Assembly (NCBI GenBank): GCA_963740065.1
Contig: CAVUCS010000002.1
Location: forward strand, 62,001 to 126,000
Source: DASVDE01 sp963740065
Lineage (GTDB): Bacteria > Actinomycetota > Thermoleophilia > Solirubrobacterales > 70-9
Length of the DNA: 64,000 nt
Reading direction: 5' to 3'
The position numbers were made by a program, and so were the translations under genes. The notes below the pieces were generated by a model, which saw only the letters and a program-made list of their open reading frames with translations, was not told where the DNA came from and did not search any database. Positions 43,511-51,742 of the stretch are shown here, in pieces. Positions within the stretch are counted from its first letter, which is position 1. Each line of letters opens with the position of its first letter.

Positions 43511-44500
43511 TTACGAGTAGTCGTGCCAGCCGGCGAACTCGCGGCCGGCGAACTTCTGCAGCGCGGCGACGTCCTCGCCGAAGCGACCGCGGACCGTCTC
43601 GAAGAGGTCATCGGGCAGCTTCGGCTTCGGCGCCGGCGGCTTCTCCGGGTCGTGGACGACCTTCTCGACGATCCAGCGCATCGACTCGGGCAGGCGGTCG
43701 AAATTGCGGTCGAAGGAGCGGAAGCCCGGCAGTCTGATCAGCTTCTCCATGAACTGGTATTTGTCGCCCTGCTTGGCGCTCGACTTCTCCCACTCGCGGT
43801 CGAACTGCTCGGAGGTGAAGTCCTCGTCGACGCCGGCGAAGCGGAAGGCCTTACGCATCGTCGCCTCGCGCTCGGTCTGTAGCTCCTCCTGGGTGATGAT
43901 CTCGATCTGCTCGCGGTCGAACAGCTCCAGGTAGGGCTGCAGCTGCATCCAGTACTTGGAGCGATTCATGTAGGAGGAGTCGGGGTTGGAGAGGACTTCG
44001 ACCAGCTCGCCGGTCTCATAGCCGGCGCCGGTCGCGTGGACCCAGTGGGAGAGGATTCGCTTGATCGGGTCGCGCACCATGTAGAGGAGGCGGGCGTCGG
44101 GGCAGTGCTCGCGGATCCGGGCCGGCACACCCTCGAAGCGGGGCAGGTTGGTGTAGTGCGGAGAGGACTCGCCGCGCACCTTGAAGCGGTCGTCGAAGCG
44201 ACTGGCGTACCAGTTGAGCCCCAGGTCCCAGTTGAGCTCCTCGACGAAGAAGTTGAGCTCCTTCGGCTTCGACATCTGGATTTCCGGATGCAGGCCGAGG
44301 TAGTGGTGAATGCTGGTCGTGCCGCACTTCAGCCCGCCGATGATGATTAGGTTCGGCAGCTCCGCGTGGCGTTTGCGGCGGCGGCGGAAGCGGCTTTTGC
44401 GGTCGGCCGTGTAGCGCTCGCGGGCGCGGCCGCACATCGCCTCGTCGGCGGGGTCGCGGTGCGCCGCGATGGGGGTCTGAGTTGTCTCTGCCTCTGACAC
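43511..44500 (-). CDS. Sulfotransferase family protein
   Basis: 329 aa. The 5'-phosphosulfate loop is IIIGGLKCGTTSIHHYL (about residue 52) and the 3'-phosphate loop is YMVRDPIKRILSHW (about 142). The fold and length fit bacterial carbohydrate/lipid sulfotransferases using PAPS, like the heparan N-sulfotransferase group. Acceptor unknown. The start region is divergent from a flippase-like gene 22 bp away, which may suggest sulfated envelope glycolipids. Confidence 0.9.
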   Translation of the reverse strand: MSEAETTQTPIAAHRDPADEAMCGRARERYTADRKSRFRRRRKRHAELPNLIIIGGLKCGTTSIHHYLGLHPEIQMSKPKELNFFVEELNWDLGLNWYASRFDDRFKVRGESSPHYTNLPRFEGVPARIREHCPDARLLYMVRDPIKRILSHWVHATGAGYETGELVEVLSNPDSSYMNRSKYWMQLQPYLELFDREQIEIITQEELQTEREATMRKAFRFAGVDEDFTSEQFDREWEKSSAKQGDKYQFMEKLIRLPGFRSFDRNFDRLPESMRWIVEKVVHDPEKPPAPKPKLPDDLFETVRGRFGEDVAALQKFAGREFAGWHDYS

Positions 44501-44521
44501 GAGCGGGCTAGTCTAGCCAGG

Positions 44522-45511
44522 ATGCCGCTCGCCGATCTCAACTCCAGCTTCAACGCGTTTGTGAACGCGGCGCGGGAGTTCTTCGGGCATCTCTACGCAA
44601 TCGACTGGATTCCCTTCGGGATCGCGCTGGCCTTCCTGTTGGCGATGCAGCTGGCGCGCGCCAGAGCGTGGCGCAACGTGCTGCGCGCGGCGTATCCGGG
44701 CACCCGCATCTCCTATGTCCAGTTGAGCGCCGCCTACCTGGCCGGCGCGGGGATCAACGCGATCGTCCCGGCACACGCGGGCGACGTGACCAAAGTCTTC
44801 CTGGCAAAACGCCAGATCCCGGGCTCCTCCTATCCGGCGGTGACTTCGTCCTTCCTCGTGCAGACGGTCTTCGACACGACGGTTGGGATTCTGGTCTTCC
44901 TCTACGCGATCACCCAGGGCCTGCTGCCTAAGCCCCCGCGATTGCCGAACCTTTCCGCCTTCGAGATCTCCTTCTGGGCGAATCATCCGCAGACGTTCCT
45001 GATCGTGACCGGCGTGCTCTTGGTGGCGCTTGCGATCGGGGTGATCTACCTGGGGCATCACGTGCGCCGCTTCTGGGAGCGGGTTAGACAGGGCCTCGTG
45101 ATCCTCACCACGCCGCGGCTCTACTTGCGCCAGGTTGCGGCCTGGCAAGGCGTTGGCTGGCTCTTTCGCTTCGGGGCCTTCTGGTTCTTCCTCGAGGCGT
45201 TTGGGATCGGCGGTTCCTTCCAAAACGTGATGCTTGTGATGAGCGTGCAGGCGATCGCCAATATCGTCCCCTTCACTCCGGGCGGCGCCGGCGCCCAGCA
45301 AGCGCTACTTGTCGCGACGCTCAACGGCCCATCTCGCACCGCGGTTCTCTCTTTCTCGGTGGGAACGCAGATCGCGATGGCGGCCTGGTCGGTGATCCTC
45401 GGCTTCGCCGCAATCCTCCTCGTCTTTCGCACGACGGACTGGCGAGGCTTGATCAAACAAGCCCAAGACGACGCGGACCAAGGTAAAGCCCCCGCCGCCG
45501 CCGCCCCCTAG
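44522..45511 (+). CDS. Flippase-like membrane protein (LPG synthase TM-domain family)
   Basis: 329 aa with about seven or eight hydrophobic segments. YVQLSAAYLAGAGINAIVPAHAGDVTKVFLAK is characteristic of the UPF0104/AglD-like family, as are IVPFTPGGAGAQQALLV and the C-terminal SVGTQIAMAAWSVILG. These proteins are thought to move lipid-linked glycans or amino-acylated lipids across the membrane. The 3' end overlaps the convergent pilin-like gene by 4 nt. Confidence 0.88.
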   Translation: MPLADLNSSFNAFVNAAREFFGHLYAIDWIPFGIALAFLLAMQLARARAWRNVLRAAYPGTRISYVQLSAAYLAGAGINAIVPAHAGDVTKVFLAKRQIPGSSYPAVTSSFLVQTVFDTTVGILVFLYAITQGLLPKPPRLPNLSAFEISFWANHPQTFLIVTGVLLVALAIGVIYLGHHVRRFWERVRQGLVILTTPRLYLRQVAAWQGVGWLFRFGAFWFFLEAFGIGGSFQNVMLVMSVQAIANIVPFTPGGAGAQQALLVATLNGPSRTAVLSFSVGTQIAMAAWSVILGFAAILLVFRTTDWRGLIKQAQDDADQGKAPAAAAP

Positions 45512-46197
45512 CTCGACCAGCCCGGGTTGAGCCCGCGGACCCGCCACTGCCACGGAGGGCGTTCGGCGGGTGGGAAGTCGTAGTGGTTGCGGCCGGGGAG
45601 GGTTTCGAGGGGGACGAGGGCCGGGTCGTCCTTGAGGAGGACGCGGACCCCGGAAGCGGCGTCGATCTCGGTTTGGGTTGCGCGATGGGCGATCCGCTCC
45701 CAGCCGATGGTCGGCCGGTAGAGCCAGAAGGCAACTTCCACCCAGCCGCGCGTTTTTCGGCGGTCGATCAGTTGGGTGAAGGCGGTAGTGCGTCGTTTGG
45801 AGGCTGTGAGATGAGGGCCGGCGGCTACGGCGCAGCTCTCGCTGCGGCAATGGCGGAAGTCGACGGGCATCAGGGGGAGGCCGGAGGTCCCTTGGACGGC
45901 GAGCGGCGCCGGGGCGAGGGCGCGAACCAGGCGGGCCAGCGGCCAGCCGTAGGCGGGGACCAGGGGGTGATGGCGACAGGCATCGGGAAGGCGAGGGGCG
46001 CAGCGGATCTTCTTCCCAATAGCGCCTGCGAGGGCGCGGCCGGCGTCGACTTTGCCGCCCGCCGCGACGGCGGCGATCGCCGCCAGCAGGAGCAGCGCGA
46101 TCAGGGCTGCCAGCCCCGCCTGCTCGACAGTGGCCGATCCACGCTGGCGCTCTCCCGCGTCGGCCGAGCCTCGCCCCCGGTGTCTCGCGCGCCACAT
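45508..46197 (-). CDS. TadE/Flp-type pilin-like membrane protein
   Basis: 229 aa. The N-terminus is basic, then GSATVEQAGLAALIALLLLAAIAAVAAGG (in part) forms a prepilin-like cleavage site with a Glu at about +5 and one membrane helix, as in TadE/Flp proteins. The remainder is a soluble domain with several Cys (RCAPRLPDACRHH, HCRSESCAVA). No other tad genes are nearby, so assembly into a pilus is uncertain; it may be a secreted protein with the same leader. Confidence 0.7.
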   Translation of the reverse strand: MWRARHRGRGSADAGERQRGSATVEQAGLAALIALLLLAAIAAVAAGGKVDAGRALAGAIGKKIRCAPRLPDACRHHPLVPAYGWPLARLVRALAPAPLAVQGTSGLPLMPVDFRHCRSESCAVAAGPHLTASKRRTTAFTQLIDRRKTRGWVEVAFWLYRPTIGWERIAHRATQTEIDAASGVRVLLKDDPALVPLETLPGRNHYDFPPAERPPWQWRVRGLNPGWSS

Positions 46198-46288
46198 GGT
46201 CCGAAGCTAGGCGGCCCGGGTACGCGGGTGGTGCGCCCAATGTCAAAACTCTGCGCCGCCTCTCTCACCTTCTGCTTACATGTTCTGA

Positions 46289-46558
46289 GTGGAAGGCAGT
46301 CCCTTCAACCTCTTTGGCGATCCCGACGAGTTCCGCGCTCGCATGGAGGAGCTCTCCGAGCAGATGCAGTCTTCCCAGCGCGTCGCCTGGGCAGATAACG
46401 CGATCAAGCTGGCGGTTGAAATGACCGTCGCCTCGATCGGCCAGATGGAGCTCACCGGCGGGCCGGACGAGCAGGCGATGCAGGTTCGCGACGCGATCCG
46501 CGTCCTCTTCCCCGAGGCCGTCACCCTCGTACGCGAAGCGCGCGAAGGTCTCTCCTAG
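46289..46558 (+). CDS. Small hypothetical protein (89 aa)
   Basis: Starts at GTG 46289 (MEGSPFNLFGDPDEFRARMEEL). Predominantly helical and acidic, no membrane segment, no recognised family. Its 3' end overlaps the convergent gene by 4 nt, which supports real coding on both sides. The 46198-46288 gap is its leader. Confidence 0.65.
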   Translation: MEGSPFNLFGDPDEFRARMEELSEQMQSSQRVAWADNAIKLAVEMTVASIGQMELTGGPDEQAMQVRDAIRVLFPEAVTLVREAREGLS

Positions 46559-47229
46559 AGAAGTTCTAAGCGCAGCGCGACCGCGCCGCCTCGTCTCAGG
46601 GCGGCGGCGATCAGCTCCATCGGCACCGCGACCAGCAGCGTCGGCAGGGCGACAACGACGCTGACGAACCCGTCGAGGCGCCGCTGCCAGGGTTTCTCGG
46701 CCGGCACCGCTCTGGCCCGTCCCAGCGCTCCGAAGGCGACGTTTCGGCCGAAGGTGAAGCCGTTGAGGACCGTCTGCCACATTGTCGCGACCCCCGCCCC
46801 CGGTGACCAGCGGGCGCTCTTCACCACCTGGTCGCGACGGGCGACCAGCCGTCGAACCGCCTCGACAGTGAAAAGGCAGCGCGACTCGGGCTCCAGTCCG
46901 GCCCACCCGGCGCCGCCCATCCAGGCCGAAAACCCACCGCGGTTGAGCAACCGAATCGTTCCGCTTTGCCTTTTCCCTAAATACCCGGGAAAAGGCAAAG
47001 CGGAAGCTTGGCGGTCGAGTTCTTGGAGGGCGTGCTCGGCGCTGCAGGTAGTGCCGGGGGCGCCGACCACGCCCAGCCCGCAGCTCTCGCAGCGGCTGAC
47101 CGGCCCGGCCAGTCCCGGCCGCTGGTCGATCCAGCCGAACAGTGGCTCACCGCAGGCGGGGCAAGGTGGGTTCTCGGGCCCGGCGCCGGCTTCCAGCGGG
47201 ACGACCGGGTGGCGCTGCGTTGCGCTCAT
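46555..47229 (-). CDS. Zinc-ribbon protein with C-terminal membrane anchor
   Basis: 224 aa from ATG 47229 (MSATQRHPVVPLE). The N-terminal four-Cys ribbon is PPCPACGEPLFGW and SRCESCGLG. The middle is variable, and the C-terminal hydrophobic helices are FVSVVVALPTLLVAVPMELIAAAL. Family unknown; methyltransferase-associated zinc ribbons look similar. The stretch ASALPFPGYLGKRQSGT is encoded by a perfect 19-bp palindrome, probably an inserted element. Confidence 0.7.
   Translation of the reverse strand: MSATQRHPVVPLEAGAGPENPPCPACGEPLFGWIDQRPGLAGPVSRCESCGLGVVGAPGTTCSAEHALQELDRQASALPFPGYLGKRQSGTIRLLNRGGFSAWMGGAGWAGLEPESRCLFTVEAVRRLVARRDQVVKSARWSPGAGVATMWQTVLNGFTFGRNVAFGALGRARAVPAEKPWQRRLDGFVSVVVALPTLLVAVPMELIAAALRRGGAVALRLELL
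46959..47005. repeat. Perfect 19-bp inverted repeat inside a reading frame (GTTCCGCT-family)
   Basis: Arms 46959-46977 (TTCCGCTTTGCCTTTTCCC) and 46987-47005 are exact complements, loop of 9 nt. Preceded by G, so the arm begins GTTCCGCTT like the 1319, 2339 and 51631 elements. It is read through in frame by the zinc-ribbon gene. Confidence 0.9.
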
Positions 47230-47247
47230 CGCGGTAGCGTAAGGCCA

Positions 47248-47694
47248 ATGCTGCTTCGGGAGATCATGACCGCCGGTGTCGTCACCGCCTCCCCCGAGGA
47301 GAGCGCCGTCTCGGTGGCGCGACTGATGCGCGATCACCGCGTCGGCTCAGTGGTGATCGTCGATTCCGCCGGCTCGCCGGTGGCGATGGTCACCGACCGC
47401 GACCTGGCCCTGCGGGTCTTCGCCGAAGGCGCCGACGCCGACGCGCCGGTTGGCGAGCACGCGTCCCGCCCGCTGATCTCCGGTGAGCCGCAGATGGAGC
47501 TCGACGAGGCGGCAGCGCTGATGGTCCAACACCGAGTGCGCCGCCTTCCGGTGCTCGACGGGGATAGCCTTGTCGGCATCGTCACCCTGGATGACATCGC
47601 GGTGCGGACCGGCAACCTCGAGGTCGCGCAAAAAATGACCGCCGAGGTAATCGAGGGCGCGCTGCCCCAGTTCTACTTCCACGAACGGGGCTGA
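47248..47694 (+). CDS. Tandem CBS-domain protein
   Basis: 148 aa with two CBS repeats: IMTAGVVTASPEESAVSVARLMRDHRVGSVVIVD (in part) ending VTDRDLALRVFAEG, and PLISGEPQMELDEAAALMVQHRVRRLPVLD (in part) ending VTLDDIAV. Such pairs bind adenosyl ligands and sense energy or act as accessory regulators. It starts at ATG 47248, 18 bp from the divergent zinc-ribbon gene, and is followed after 2 bp by the next gene. Confidence 0.92.
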   Translation: MLLREIMTAGVVTASPEESAVSVARLMRDHRVGSVVIVDSAGSPVAMVTDRDLALRVFAEGADADAPVGEHASRPLISGEPQMELDEAAALMVQHRVRRLPVLDGDSLVGIVTLDDIAVRTGNLEVAQKMTAEVIEGALPQFYFHERG

Positions 47695-47696
47695 GC

Positions 47697-48560
47697 GTGC
47701 CAAACGGGCGGGAGGTGGCGCTGGAGTGGGAACGACGCTGGCGCGTGCCGGTGGCGCTGGCCTCGCTCGCGGCGGTCGCCTTCGTGCTCGCCGCGATCCT
47801 CGTCGCCAGCCAGGCGGTCGGCACCAGCAGCGGCGACTCCGAGCTGTTGCGCAACATCGATCAGCACCGGACGGCGCAGATGATCTCCAGCATCCTGCAG
47901 GCGATCGGAGTCGGCCTTTTGGCGGCTCCGCTCTATTACCTCTTCCGCGCAACCGGCGAGCGCAGTGACGCATTGCGTGGTCAGCTGGTTGGGGTGGTCG
48001 TCGCGGCGCCCCTGTTCCTCGCCGCCTTGGCAATCTTCAGCGGCCTATCGACACTGAGCGCGGCCACCACGTTCGTCAACGACGACGTGCCGCGGTTGCT
48101 GGTCAGAAGCATCGCGCTGGGCAGTGAGCGCGCAAATGACGTCGCCGGCGACGCGATCAACGATGCGCCGCTTCGCCCGCTGGCGGCCGGTTTCGGCCTC
48201 GGCGGCCAGCTCGGCTTCGTGATCGCGATGTTCTACACCTGCATGCACGCGATGCGGGTGGGCCTGCTGCCGCGCTTCTGGGGCTCGCTGGGTATGGCGC
48301 TCGGTGCGGTCTCCTTCATCTTTTTCCAGTTTGCCTTGCTCTGGTTCGTCTACTTGGGGGTCCTGCTGTTCGGTCGAGTACCCGGCGGACGCCCGCCGGC
48401 TTGGGAAACGGGTGAGGCGATGCCGTGGCCCAGACCGGGCGAGGAGGTCGCCGCCGCGATTGGCGCCGACGGCGCCGCGGTCGAGTCGGAGGACGGCGAT
48501 GAAGGTGAGTCCGGGCAGCTGGAAAGCGGTGAGCGACGCAAGCGCAAGCAGCGCGACTGA
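47697..48560 (+). CDS. Polytopic membrane protein (DUF4386-like)
   Basis: 287 aa from GTG 47697, with six hydrophobic segments including ALASLAAVAFVLAAILVAS, QAIGVGLLAAPLYYLF, LVGVVVAAPLFLAALAIFSG and FIFFQFALLWFVYLGVLLFG, then an acidic and basic tail. Function unknown. Resembles DUF4386-type proteins by layout. It overlaps the downstream ABC ATPase start by about 60 bp, implying co-translation with the exporter. Confidence 0.75.
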   Translation: MPNGREVALEWERRWRVPVALASLAAVAFVLAAILVASQAVGTSSGDSELLRNIDQHRTAQMISSILQAIGVGLLAAPLYYLFRATGERSDALRGQLVGVVVAAPLFLAALAIFSGLSTLSAATTFVNDDVPRLLVRSIALGSERANDVAGDAINDAPLRPLAAGFGLGGQLGFVIAMFYTCMHAMRVGLLPRFWGSLGMALGAVSFIFFQFALLWFVYLGVLLFGRVPGGRPPAWETGEAMPWPRPGEEVAAAIGADGAAVESEDGDEGESGQLESGERRKRKQRD

Positions 48561-49260
48561 CGCGGCGATTGCGCTCCGCGGGGTCGGCAAGACCTACGGG
48601 GAGGGCGGGATCGCCGTCCATGCCCTGCGCGATATCGACCTGGAGGTCAGGCCGAAGGAGTTCGTCGTCCTGCTGGGGCCGAGTGGCTCGGGCAAGACGA
48701 CGCTGCTGAACCTGATCGGGGGGATCGAACCGGCGAGCGCGGGCGAGATCGTCGTTGCCGGGCACGATGTGACCGGGCTGAACGACGAAGGGCGGACAGC
48801 ATTTCGTCGTGAAGCGGTCGGCTTCATCTTCCAGTTCTTCAACCTCGTCCCGACGCTGACCGCACTTGAGAACGTTGAGCTGGTGGCCGAGTTGGGGCGG
48901 GGCGCCGACCGCTCGGCCGAGATGCTGGAGCGGGTCGGGCTCGAAGATCGCATGGGCCACTTTCCAGCCCAGCTTTCCGGCGGCGAACAGCAGCGCGTCG
49001 CCGTCGCCCGCGCCTTGGCCGGAGGGCCGCGATTGCTGCTCGGCGACGAACCGACCGGGGCGCTGGATCTGGAGACCGGGCGCATGGTTCTTGCCCTGCT
49101 GCACGAGTTGAGCCACGAGCTGGGCCAGACGGTGTTGCTCGTCACCCACAATGCCTCGATCGCGCGTATGGCCGACCGTGTACTGCGGATGCGCGACGGG
49201 GAGATCGTCTCCGACGAGCGCAACGAGTCGCCTATCTCCGCCGAGCAGCTGGAGTGGTGA
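48499..49260 (+). CDS. MacB/LolD-type ABC exporter ATP-binding protein
   Basis: 253 aa from ATG 48499, with a strong GGAGG 6 nt upstream. GTG 48529 is an alternative. Walker A is GPSGSGKTTLLNLIGG, Q-loop FIFQFFNLVP, signature LSGGEQQRVAVARAL, Walker B LLLGDEPTGALD and switch VTHNASIA. The LLNLIGGIE sequence after Walker A is typical of the LolD/MacB/FtsE group that drives MacB-like permeases by mechanotransmission. The permease gene follows after 7 bp. Confidence 0.94.
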   Translation: MKVSPGSWKAVSDASASSATDAAIALRGVGKTYGEGGIAVHALRDIDLEVRPKEFVVLLGPSGSGKTTLLNLIGGIEPASAGEIVVAGHDVTGLNDEGRTAFRREAVGFIFQFFNLVPTLTALENVELVAELGRGADRSAEMLERVGLEDRMGHFPAQLSGGEQQRVAVARALAGGPRLLLGDEPTGALDLETGRMVLALLHELSHELGQTVLLVTHNASIARMADRVLRMRDGEIVSDERNESPISAEQLEW

Positions 49261-49267
49261 ACCGGGG

Positions 49268-51631
49268 ATGAGGACGTTGCGGACGAAGGCGCGCCGCGAC
49301 ATGTGGCGCCAGCGTGCCTCGTTCCTCGCGATTGCCTTGACGATCTTCCTTGGGGTGACGCTGTTCGGCTCCAGCTATGACGCCTATCGCAATCTGGACT
49401 CCTCCTACAAGAGCGCCTTCACCCAGTACCGCTTCGCCAACCTGACCGTGACGGGAGGCGACAGCGCGCGCTTCGCGGAGGAGGCGAGGACAACTCCCGG
49501 CGTCGAGTCCGTCGAGGCGCGGGTGCAGGCGGACCTGCCGCTCGCGGTCGGCGCCGACAAGTTCCTCGGCCGTGTGGTTGGGATGCCGGCGGGCGGACAG
49601 CCCTCGGTCAACCGAGTGGAAGTGATCCGTGGCTCCTACCTGCGCCCGTCCAACCCGCGCGGAGTGTTGGTCGAGGAGCACATGGCGGACGCCTTTGGGT
49701 TGGAGCCCGGAGACCGGGTCGGGGTGGTGACCGCCGGCGGAGCCGAACGGCTGACGGTGGTCGGGGTCGCCTCATCGCCGGAGTACTTCTGGCCCGCGCG
49801 CAGCCGCCAGGACATCCTGCCGGCGCCCAAGGACTTCGGCGTCCTCTTTGCGGCGGAGCCCCTCGCCCAGCGCTTCGCCGGGCTCTCCGGTCCCAACCAG
49901 GTGGCGATCTACTACGACGGCGGGAATGAGAGTCCCACCCTGACCGCGAAGCTGAGTCGCGACGCCGCCGCGCTCGACGCCGCCGACGTCCTCACCCGCG
50001 CCGACCAGCCCTCTAACAGCGCTTTGCAGCAGGACGTAAAGAGCTTCCGCGAGCTGGCGCTTCTCTTCCCCCTCCTCTTCCTCTCCGCGGCCGCGCTCGC
50101 CACCGGAGTGTTGATGCGCCGTTTGGTCACCGCGGAGCGCCCGATGATCGGGATGCTGCGTGCCTGCGGCTACTCGCGCCGGCAGGTCGTCGCCCACTAC
50201 CTGACCTTCGGCATCGTCGCCGGCTTGGCCGGCGGCGTGCTCGGCGCCGCGGCGGGGGTTGGTCTCGCCGGTGTCGTCACCCACGCCTATACCGGGGAGC
50301 TTTCGATCCCGGTGACGCTGGTCGAGATTTCACCGTTGACCGCGCTGATCGGGATCGCTTTCGGGCTGTTCACCGGAGCGATAGCGGCGGCCCTCCCGGC
50401 CGCCTCCGCCGCTCGCGTGCCGCCGGCCGAGGCTATGCGCCGTTTCGCTCCCGCGGGGGGCGGTCACCTGAGTCTCGCCGAGCGACTCGTGCCGCCGCTG
50501 CGGAGGCTGCCGGTGCGCTGGCGGATGACCCTGCGGGCAATCGGTCGCAATCCTCGTCGCTCGCTCTCGACCATCCTCGGCGTCGTCCTCGCCCTGACCC
50601 TGATCATCGTCTCCTGGGGGATGGTCGACACCGCGCAGATCCTGGTTGATCGCCAGTACAAGGAGATCGACCGGCAGGACGCCGAGATCCACTTCCGCGG
50701 TTCCCTCGACTCGGAGAAGCTGCGACGGATCCGTGTGACTAAGGGCGTGGAAAGGGTTGAGCCGGGGGTGAACGTGCCGGTATCCCTGCGCCACGGCGGC
50801 CGTCGCTACCAGACCGCGCTGGTTGGGCTGGAACGCGACACGCAGATGCACGGCTTTCTTCTCGAAGGCGGCGGCACGACGGAACTGCCCGCCGACGGCC
50901 TGCTGGGAGGGCAGGCGCTGCGAACGGAGCTCGATGTCGGGGTCGGCGATGAGATTGAGGTGAGCGCGCCGGGAACCGGGGTTTCGACGCGGGCACCGGT
51001 TAAGGGCTTTCTCGGGGAGCCGCTCGGTACCTATCTCTACGCGTCGCTGGGGTCGATCCGCCGCCTCGCCGGGCCCCGGCTGGGACTGGGAAACGTAGCC
51101 CTGGTGCGCTACACGCCGGGCGCCGACCCGGACGCGATGCGCCGCCGTCTCAGCGCCCTGCCGGGAGTGGTCGCCTTCACCGACTCAAATGCCCTGCTCG
51201 ACACCGTCGACAGCTACCTCGGCCTCTACTACGCGTTCGTCGGGATGATGTTGATCTTCGGCGCGGCGATGGCTTTCGCCCTCCTCTACAACGCGATCCA
51301 GGCCAACCTGACCGAGCGCTCGGTCGAGGTGGCGACCCTGCGCGCGGCCGGAACTCCGTTCTCGACCCTGGCCCGGATGATCACGGCGGAGAACTTCCTG
51401 GTCACCGCGGTCGGGATCGTCCCCGGGTTAATCGTCGGGGTCGAGGTGTGCCGCATCTTCCTCGCCTCCTTTGCCAGCGACTCATTCAGCTTCGACCTTC
51501 AGATCCGGACTTCGACACTGGTTCTCTCGGCGGCCGCGATCCTGCTCGTCTCGCTCCTCTCTCAGCTACCCGGCCTACGGGCGGTCAAGCGCCTCGACAT
51601 AGCCGAGGTAGTGCGAGAACGCGCCGCTTAG
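49268..51631 (+). CDS. FtsX/MacB-type ABC transporter permease (eight-helix, duplicated)
   Basis: 787 aa. It has two FtsX units, each a membrane helix, a large extracytoplasmic MacB-PCD-like domain and three helices: an N-terminal helix near 15-33, helices near 260-420, another at about 440-460, and the C-terminal set near 680-780. Motifs include MIGMLRACGYSRRQVV in the first unit and SVEVATLRAAGTPFSTLARM in the second. It moves lipids, peptides or drugs, or acts on the envelope, with the upstream ATPase. Its stop codon is the first base of the 51631 repeat. Confidence 0.92.
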   Translation: MRTLRTKARRDMWRQRASFLAIALTIFLGVTLFGSSYDAYRNLDSSYKSAFTQYRFANLTVTGGDSARFAEEARTTPGVESVEARVQADLPLAVGADKFLGRVVGMPAGGQPSVNRVEVIRGSYLRPSNPRGVLVEEHMADAFGLEPGDRVGVVTAGGAERLTVVGVASSPEYFWPARSRQDILPAPKDFGVLFAAEPLAQRFAGLSGPNQVAIYYDGGNESPTLTAKLSRDAAALDAADVLTRADQPSNSALQQDVKSFRELALLFPLLFLSAAALATGVLMRRLVTAERPMIGMLRACGYSRRQVVAHYLTFGIVAGLAGGVLGAAAGVGLAGVVTHAYTGELSIPVTLVEISPLTALIGIAFGLFTGAIAAALPAASAARVPPAEAMRRFAPAGGGHLSLAERLVPPLRRLPVRWRMTLRAIGRNPRRSLSTILGVVLALTLIIVSWGMVDTAQILVDRQYKEIDRQDAEIHFRGSLDSEKLRRIRVTKGVERVEPGVNVPVSLRHGGRRYQTALVGLERDTQMHGFLLEGGGTTELPADGLLGGQALRTELDVGVGDEIEVSAPGTGVSTRAPVKGFLGEPLGTYLYASLGSIRRLAGPRLGLGNVALVRYTPGADPDAMRRRLSALPGVVAFTDSNALLDTVDSYLGLYYAFVGMMLIFGAAMAFALLYNAIQANLTERSVEVATLRAAGTPFSTLARMITAENFLVTAVGIVPGLIVGVEVCRIFLASFASDSFSFDLQIRTSTLVLSAAAILLVSLLSQLPGLRAVKRLDIAEVVRERAA

Positions 51632-51742
51632 AGCCCATCTCGGTATGGGCGAAGCGTCTTGTACTTTTTTGTCGCAGGCGCCTGCGGTGAGCCGCAAACG
51701 ATCCTCAAAAAAGTTAAGCGGAACCCCTACCGGGATGGGCTC
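51631..51742. repeat. ~113-bp inverted-repeat element, copy 1
   Basis: The outer arms start GAGCCCATC and end GATGGGCTC. Partial pairing continues through CGGTA/TACCG and ACTTTTTTG/CAAAAAAGT. It shares CGTCTTGTACTTTTT in the left arm, GCCGCAAACG in the centre and a nearly identical right arm (AAAAAGTTAAG, C or T, then GGAACCCC and TACCGGGAT) with 58521-58634. It fills the space between the convergent FtsX and ThyX stop codons exactly. Confidence 0.92.
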
